DNA of 64,000 nucleotides from Actinomadura syzygii (GTDB taxonomy: Bacteria; Actinomycetota; Actinomycetes; Streptosporangiales; Streptosporangiaceae): assembly GCF_008085905.1 (NCBI RefSeq), contig NZ_VSFF01000012.1, positions 124,001 to 188,000 on the forward strand, read 5' to 3'. This document shows, one piece after another, positions 58,973 through 64,000 of the stretch. The position numbers and the translations under genes are program-made. The notes under the pieces were generated by a model that ran no database searches, was not told the DNA's origin, and saw only the letters and a program-made list of their open reading frames with translations. Each line of letters begins with the position of its first letter. Position 1 is the stretch's first letter.

Positions 58973-61930
58973 GTGGTCGGTGATGCTGACTGGGAGAAGA
59001 TGATCGCTCCTGTCGTGTTGAATCCGCTTGTGTTCGAGGGCGAAGTGGGGGGTGCTTGGCTGCGGGGGCGGCTGTCGGAGGCGGCTCGTTCGGTCTGGGC
59101 TAAGCATGATCGGAAGTCCGACGGGTGGCTGCCGTTGTGGCGGCATCTGGCTGACAGTGGTGCTGTCGCAGGGCGGTTGTGGGATGCCTGGGTGCCTTTC
59201 CAGGTCCGCGCGGTGGTGGCTGATTGCCTTCCTGAGGGTATTGAGGATGCTCGTCGGCTAGTGGTTTGGTTGGCGACGACGCATGACGTTGGTAAAGCGA
59301 CGCCGGCGTTTGCGTGTCAGGTTGATTCGCTGGCGGACAAGATGCGCGATGTGGGCTTGGGTATGCCGTCTCGCCAGCGGTTGTCTGACCGCAGGCTTGC
59401 CCCTCATGGCCTGGCAGGGCAGGTTCTGTTGCGGGAGTGGCTGGTTGAGCGGGGCTGGCCGCGGTCTGTGACTTTGCCGTTCTCGATTGTTGCGGGTGGG
59501 CATCATGGGGTGCCGCCGACGAATGCGGGCATCCGCGAGCTGAATGTGCATCCTGATCTGCTGTGGTCGCCGGGTTGTGAATCGGCGTGGCGAGGCGTCC
59601 AGAAGGAGATTTTGGATGCGTGTGCAGTGATGTGCGGGGTTGAGGGTCGCCTGGACGATTGGCGTCGGGTGAAGCTTTCGCAGTCGGCGCAGGTGGTGCT
59701 GACGGGTGTGGTTATCGTTGCCGACTGGATCGCCAGCAATTCTGATCTGTTCCCATATTTTCCCGATGGCTTAAATGTCAGCGGTAAAGAGCGTGTCGAG
59801 GCGGCGTGGCGGGGCCTTGCCCTTCCGGTGCCGTGGCGGGCGGCAGAGACGGACATCGACGTGGAGGAGTTGTTCTTCTCGCGTTTCGATCTGCCTGCCG
59901 ATGCTTGTGTCCGGCCCGTTCAGACGCGCGCGGTCGAGGTGGCGAGGGGGATGTCGGCACCGGGGTTGATGGTGATCGAGGCGCCGATGGGGGAGGGGAA
60001 GACCGAGGCCGCGCTGGCTGTCGCGGAGGTGTTCGCGGCGCGTTCGGGAGCGGGCGGTGTATTCGTGGCGTTGCCGACGATGGCCACGGGCAACGCGATG
60101 TTTCCACGGATGCTGCGATGGTTGCGTCGGGTCCCGGACGCGGATGGTGCGGCGTTGCGGTCGGTGATGCTGGCTCATTCCAAGGCGGCGCTGAATGAGG
60201 ACTTTGGTGAGCTGGTTCGGGCCGGGCGGCGAGCGGTCGCAGGTGTCGAGGTGGACGGTGGCCAGGCCGAGTGGCGGGCACTGGACGATAGGCACGTCTG
60301 GTCTGCTGAGCTGGTCGCGCACCAGTGGTTGCATGGACGTAAGAAGGCGATGCTGGCGTCGTTCGTGGTGGGGACGATCGACCAGTTGCTGTTCATGGGG
60401 TTGAAGAGCCGGCACTTGGCGCTTCGTCATCTGGCGTTGGCGGGCAAGGTCGTCGTCATCGATGAGGCGCACGCCTATGACACCTACATGAACTCCTATC
60501 TGGATCGGGTGTTGTCGTGGCTGGGCGTCTACGGTGTGCCGGTCGTGGTGTTGTCGGCGACGCTGCCCGCGCAGCGGCGCCGCGAGCTAGCCGAGGCGTA
60601 TGCCGGGCCGGGCGCAGCCGACCTCGCCAAAGTCGGGAAGACCACGGGGTATCCGCTGCTGACCGCGATCGAACCGGCGAGGCCCCCGGTAGTGGAGGAA
60701 GCGGCGGCGTCGGGGCGGCGTACCGACGTGTGGGCCGAGCCGCTGAGTGACGATCTCGGTGCTCTGGCGGAACGACTGGAGTATGAGCTGGCCGGTGGCG
60801 GTTGCGCGCTGGTGGTGCGCAACACGGTCGGACGGGTCCTGGAGACGGCCCAGTTTCTGCGGGCCCGGTTCCCGACGGTGACCATCACCGTTGCCCACGC
60901 TCGTTTCGTTGATCTGGACCGGGCCGGGAACGACGCTGAGCTGCTCAGGCTTTTCGGGCCACCCGGAAGGGATGCGGGTGAGCGTCCCGGGAAGCACATT
61001 GTGGTGGCCAGTCAGGTCGCCGAACAGTCTTTGGACATCGATTTCGATCTGCTGGTGACGGATCTGTGTCCTGTCGACCTGCTGCTGCAGCGGATGGGGC
61101 GTCTGCATCGGCATGAGCGCGGTGAGCGGCAGTGCGAGCGCCCCGAGCGGGTGCGGGTCGCGCGGTGCCTGGTGACGGGTGCGGACTGGGACGCGGTTCC
61201 GGTGGAGCCGGTCAAGGGGTCGCAGCGTGTCTACGGGCGGCATGCGCTGCTGCGGTCGGCTGGGGTGCTGGAGCTGTACCTGTCGGGGACGGCGGCGACG
61301 GGTCACGTGGTGCGGCTGCCCGAGGACATCAGCCGGGTGGTGCAGGCGGCCTACGGGACGGGGCCGGTCGGCCCGACGGCGTGGCAGGACGCGATGGAGC
61401 ACGCGCATAAGGAGCACGTGGTGCGTCAGCAGATGTTGCGCGGCAAGGCCTCGGATTTCCAGATCAATGCGGTGGGGCGTCCGGGGCGGGCGCTGATCGG
61501 CTGGGTGGACGCCGGTGTCGGCGACGCCGATGACACCCGGGCTGGCCGCGCCCAGGTGCGCGACAGTCGGGAGTCGTTGGAGGTGCTGGTGGTGCAGCGC
61601 CTCGCTGACGGGACCGTCCGGACGCTGCCGTGGCTGGGGAAGAACGGGGGCCGGGAGTTGCCGACCGAGGCCGTCCCGCCGGGGGACCTGGCGCGGACCG
61701 TGGCGGCGTGTGGGCTGCGGCTGCCGTTCCAATTCTCGATCCCGGACGTGCTGGACCGGGCGATCGGGGAGCTGGAGGCCGATTGCGTCCTGGCGTGGCA
61801 GTCCAAGGACAGTCATTGGCTGGCCGGTGAGTTGATCTTGATGCTCGATGAGAACTGTCGGACCCGCTTGGCAGGCTTCGACCTGCTGTACACCCCTGCC
61901 GATGGTCTTGAGGTGACGAATGCCCGGTAA
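58973..61930 (+). CDS. cas3: CRISPR-associated helicase/nuclease Cas3 (type I-E)
   Basis: 985 residues from a GTG; an ATG nine codons later (59,000) is an alternative with GGGAG close by. An N-terminal HD nuclease domain shows HD at residues 104-105 (THDVGKATPAF) and the HH pair at 177-178 (GGHHG). The SF2 helicase follows with Walker A APMGEGKTEAA (about 340), DEAH at 497-500, SAT in VLSATLP, and motif VI QRMGRLHRH. The C-terminal Cas3 domain completes the protein. Cas3 is recruited by Cascade to an R-loop and degrades the non-target strand. The stop overlaps the cse1 start by 11 nt, so it is the first gene of the operon. The length and single-chain HD-helicase form are normal for type I-E. 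Confidence 0.96.
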   Translation: MVGDADWEKMIAPVVLNPLVFEGEVGGAWLRGRLSEAARSVWAKHDRKSDGWLPLWRHLADSGAVAGRLWDAWVPFQVRAVVADCLPEGIEDARRLVVWLATTHDVGKATPAFACQVDSLADKMRDVGLGMPSRQRLSDRRLAPHGLAGQVLLREWLVERGWPRSVTLPFSIVAGGHHGVPPTNAGIRELNVHPDLLWSPGCESAWRGVQKEILDACAVMCGVEGRLDDWRRVKLSQSAQVVLTGVVIVADWIASNSDLFPYFPDGLNVSGKERVEAAWRGLALPVPWRAAETDIDVEELFFSRFDLPADACVRPVQTRAVEVARGMSAPGLMVIEAPMGEGKTEAALAVAEVFAARSGAGGVFVALPTMATGNAMFPRMLRWLRRVPDADGAALRSVMLAHSKAALNEDFGELVRAGRRAVAGVEVDGGQAEWRALDDRHVWSAELVAHQWLHGRKKAMLASFVVGTIDQLLFMGLKSRHLALRHLALAGKVVVIDEAHAYDTYMNSYLDRVLSWLGVYGVPVVVLSATLPAQRRRELAEAYAGPGAADLAKVGKTTGYPLLTAIEPARPPVVEEAAASGRRTDVWAEPLSDDLGALAERLEYELAGGGCALVVRNTVGRVLETAQFLRARFPTVTITVAHARFVDLDRAGNDAELLRLFGPPGRDAGERPGKHIVVASQVAEQSLDIDFDLLVTDLCPVDLLLQRMGRLHRHERGERQCERPERVRVARCLVTGADWDAVPVEPVKGSQRVYGRHALLRSAGVLELYLSGTAATGHVVRLPEDISRVVQAAYGTGPVGPTAWQDAMEHAHKEHVVRQQMLRGKASDFQINAVGRPGRALIGWVDAGVGDADDTRAGRAQVRDSRESLEVLVVQRLADGTVRTLPWLGKNGGRELPTEAVPPGDLARTVAACGLRLPFQFSIPDVLDRAIGELEADCVLAWQSKDSHWLAGELILMLDENCRTRLAGFDLLYTPADGLEVTNAR

Positions 61931-63629
61931 GGCTCCATTAGCGGCCTTCGACCTGACCCGCGAGTCGTGGCTGCCGGTACTGCGCGACGACGGTACCGAG
62001 GACGAACTGTCGTTGCTGGAGGTCTTCGCGCAGGCCGACACGGTGCGGCGTCTGGTCGGGGACGTCCCGACCCAGGAGCTGGCGCTGCTGCGTCTGCTGC
62101 TGGCGATTCTGCACGACGTGGTCGAGGGCCCCACCGATCTGGAGCACTGGCAGCAACTCTGGGAGGACGGCCTTCCCCTGCACGGGGACGACGGCGTCAG
62201 CGAATATCTGGCCCGGCACCGGAGCCGCTTCGACCTGCTGCACTCCGAGACGCCGTTCTTCCAGACGGCCGGGCTGCAGACCGCCAAGAAGGAGATCGCG
62301 TCCCTGGACCGGCTCGTCGCCGACGTGCCCAACGGGGCGCAGTTCTTCACCATGCGGGCGCGGGGCGTGGAACGGCTGTCGTTCGCCGAGGCCGCCCGGT
62401 GGGTCGTGCACGCGCACGCGTTCGACACCTCCGGCATCAAGACCGGCGCGGACAAGGACAAGCGCGCCAAGGGCGGCAAGGTCTATCCACTGGGCGTCGG
62501 GTGGACGGGCAACCTGGGCGGCGTGTTCGTCGAGGGCGCGAACCTGCGCGAGACGCTGCTGCTGAACCTGATCGCCTTCGACACCACCAACCTCAGAATC
62601 GACGCCGACCGGGACCGTCCCGCGTGGCGGCACCCGCCGCCCGGCCCGACACAGATGGAGCCGTTGGAGCTGAGCCGTCGTCCGGCGGGGGTGCGTGACC
62701 TGTACACCTGGCAGTCCCGGCGGGTCCGGCTGGCGTTCGATGACGAGGGCGTCCACGGTGTGGTGCTCGCCTACGGTGACCCGCTGAGCCCGCGCAACCA
62801 GCACATGCGCGAACCGATGACCAGTTGGCGGCGCAGCCAGGCCCAAGAGAAGAAGCTCGGCGTGGCCCAGGTGTACCTGCCGCGCGAGCATGACCCGGGC
62901 AAGAGCGCGTGGCGGGGGCTGGGCGCGCTGGTCGCGGGCCGCACCCCGGGGGCCGAGCAGCGCAACGAGGCGGCCGACATCGTCCGGCCGCGGATCCTGG
63001 ACTGGGTCGCCCGCCTGACGGTCGAAGGCGACTTCGACCCGGACTTCCTGATCCGAGCGCGGCTGGTCGCCGCACGCTACGGGACGCAGCAGTCGGTGAT
63101 CGACGAGGTGATCGACGATTCGGTCGCCATGCCGGTGGTGTTGCTGCACGAGCGCGACACCCGGCTCGGGCAAGCCGCGATCGACGCGGTCGCCGATGCC
63201 GACAGGGCCGTGAACGTGTTGGGCGACCTGGCCGCCGACCTCGCCCGCGCCGTCGGCGCCGGCCCCGATCCCGCCCGAGAACGGGCCACAACCCAGGCCT
63301 ACGGCATGCTGGACGGCTCCTTCCGCGACTGGCTCGCCGCCCTGGACCCGAGCCACCCGCCCCAACCGCAGCGAGCGGCGTGGCAGGACACGGCCCGGAC
63401 GATCCTCGCCCGGCTGGGAGCCCGGGAAGTCGCTGACGCCGGCGACGGCGCCTGGGAAGGGCGCGTCATCCAGACCGGCAAGGGCCAGGAGCTGTGGCTG
63501 ACGTCCTCACGCGCCGAGGCGACCTTCCGCTACCGGCTCCGCAAAGCGTTGCCCGGGACCGCCCCCGAGCCTGAGCCCGATGAACCGGCGCGGCAAGCAC
63601 TCGAGGAGCCCATGGAGGCCAGTTCATGA
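61920..63629 (+). CDS. casA: Cascade large subunit Cse1/CasA (Cas8e)
   Basis: 569 residues starting MPGKAPLAAFDLTRESWLPV, overlapping the end of cas3 and ending in an ATGA overlap with cse2. It matches Cse1 in its N-terminal FDLxxxxWxPV opening, the FFQTAGL segment and the later GxxxxxxxNL and TWQSRRVRL blocks. Cse1 recognises the PAM in target DNA and recruits Cas3. Length is in the usual range of about 500-570. No internal disruption is seen. The tightly overlapping cas3-cse1-cse2 order is standard type I-E. Confidence 0.95.
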   Translation: MPGKAPLAAFDLTRESWLPVLRDDGTEDELSLLEVFAQADTVRRLVGDVPTQELALLRLLLAILHDVVEGPTDLEHWQQLWEDGLPLHGDDGVSEYLARHRSRFDLLHSETPFFQTAGLQTAKKEIASLDRLVADVPNGAQFFTMRARGVERLSFAEAARWVVHAHAFDTSGIKTGADKDKRAKGGKVYPLGVGWTGNLGGVFVEGANLRETLLLNLIAFDTTNLRIDADRDRPAWRHPPPGPTQMEPLELSRRPAGVRDLYTWQSRRVRLAFDDEGVHGVVLAYGDPLSPRNQHMREPMTSWRRSQAQEKKLGVAQVYLPREHDPGKSAWRGLGALVAGRTPGAEQRNEAADIVRPRILDWVARLTVEGDFDPDFLIRARLVAARYGTQQSVIDEVIDDSVAMPVVLLHERDTRLGQAAIDAVADADRAVNVLGDLAADLARAVGAGPDPARERATTQAYGMLDGSFRDWLAALDPSHPPQPQRAAWQDTARTILARLGAREVADAGDGAWEGRVIQTGKGQELWLTSSRAEATFRYRLRKALPGTAPEPEPDEPARQALEEPMEASS

Positions 63630-64000
63630 CCGCCACCACCGCAGGCGAGCGGCAGTACGCGTCCGACCTGGTCGGTCAGGTCGTGGGGGACTTCGTCCGC
63701 GAGCTGCAGGACGGCTACCTGCGCGACACCAGCGCCGCGGTCGGCCGCCTGGCTCAGTTGCGCCGCGGCGCGGGCAAGCTGCCGCAGGACGTTCCGGAGC
63801 TGTGGGGCCTGACCGGGACCGAGCGGCTCTACCAGGATCAGACGCTCGGCGAGGAGCAGGCCGTCCGCGCAGAGAACGCGGTCTTCCTGGCCGTCACCCT
63901 GTACGCCTTGCACCAGCAGTCGCGCACCACACAGAAGATGCACATCCCCGGCGTTGACCTGGGCGCGGCCGTCCGGCGACTGATGCCGCCCGACAGGATC
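63626..64000 (+). CDS. casB: Cascade small subunit Cse2/CasB, truncated by window end
   Basis: The ATG at 63,626 overlaps the cse1 stop (ATGA). The first 125 residues are visible, beginning MTATTAGERQYASDLVG. The helical, Arg-rich stretch with LAQLRRGAGKLPQDVPELW is the characteristic Cse2 motif (LRRG...P). Cse2 forms a dimer along the Cascade backbone and stabilises the R-loop. The remaining type I-E genes (cas7, cas5, cas6e, cas1, cas2) would be expected to the right. Confidence 0.95.
   Translation, partial: MTATTAGERQYASDLVGQVVGDFVRELQDGYLRDTSAAVGRLAQLRRGAGKLPQDVPELWGLTGTERLYQDQTLGEEQAVRAENAVFLAVTLYALHQQSRTTQKMHIPGVDLGAAVRRLMPPDRI

Overview
The window is uniformly high-GC DNA with actinomycete-style coding: GTG starts, overlapping stop/start codons, a SARP-type regulator, giant modular polyketide synthases (PKS) and a type I-E CRISPR system of the actinobacterial kind. 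A filamentous actinomycete is the safe reading; the sequence does not identify the genus.

Region 1 (1-43,796, minus strand) is one operon-like block. It is transcribed from about 43.8 kb leftwards and runs off the left edge. Its order is a KAS III-like enzyme, a lipoyl-less 2-oxoacid-dehydrogenase-type acyltransferase, an alpha/beta hydrolase, and three type I PKS genes. PKS gene 1 has a KSQ loading module and three extension modules, gene 2 has two modules, and gene 3 has one complete module and part of another. The AT motifs predict malonyl (decarboxylated to acetyl) as starter, then methylmalonyl, malonyl, malonyl, malonyl, methylmalonyl, methylmalonyl, methylmalonyl. The reductive domains predict four conjugated double bonds, two fully reduced units and one further alkene. 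KAS III, acyltransferase and hydrolase together are the trio found in tetronate/spirotetronate clusters (AbyA1/A4/A5-like), so I infer a tetronate-type polyketide. The usual FkbH-like and stand-alone ACP genes are not in view. A divergent SARP gene (44,026-44,799) is the likely activator. Four AG-starting heptads at exact 11-bp steps (43,851-43,890) look like its operator.

Region 2 (about 45.2-55.4 kb) is a small mobile or defence island. It is bounded by 54-bp direct repeats (45,617-45,670 and 55,301-55,354, one mismatch) that contain the 3' half of a tRNA-Arg(TCT). Each repeat lies just downstream of a tyrosine integrase: a C-terminal remnant on the left, and a nearly full-length gene with an in-frame amber codon on the right. 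Between them are an OLD-family ATPase/Toprim nuclease, a single-chain type IIG restriction-modification enzyme, and three decayed IS transposases.

Region 3 (55,565-64,000) is a type I-E CRISPR-Cas locus. A 50-repeat array is transcribed leftwards from a leader beside cas3, and a rightward cas operon (cas3, cse1, cse2) continues past the right edge. The degenerate trailer end of the array faces the island.
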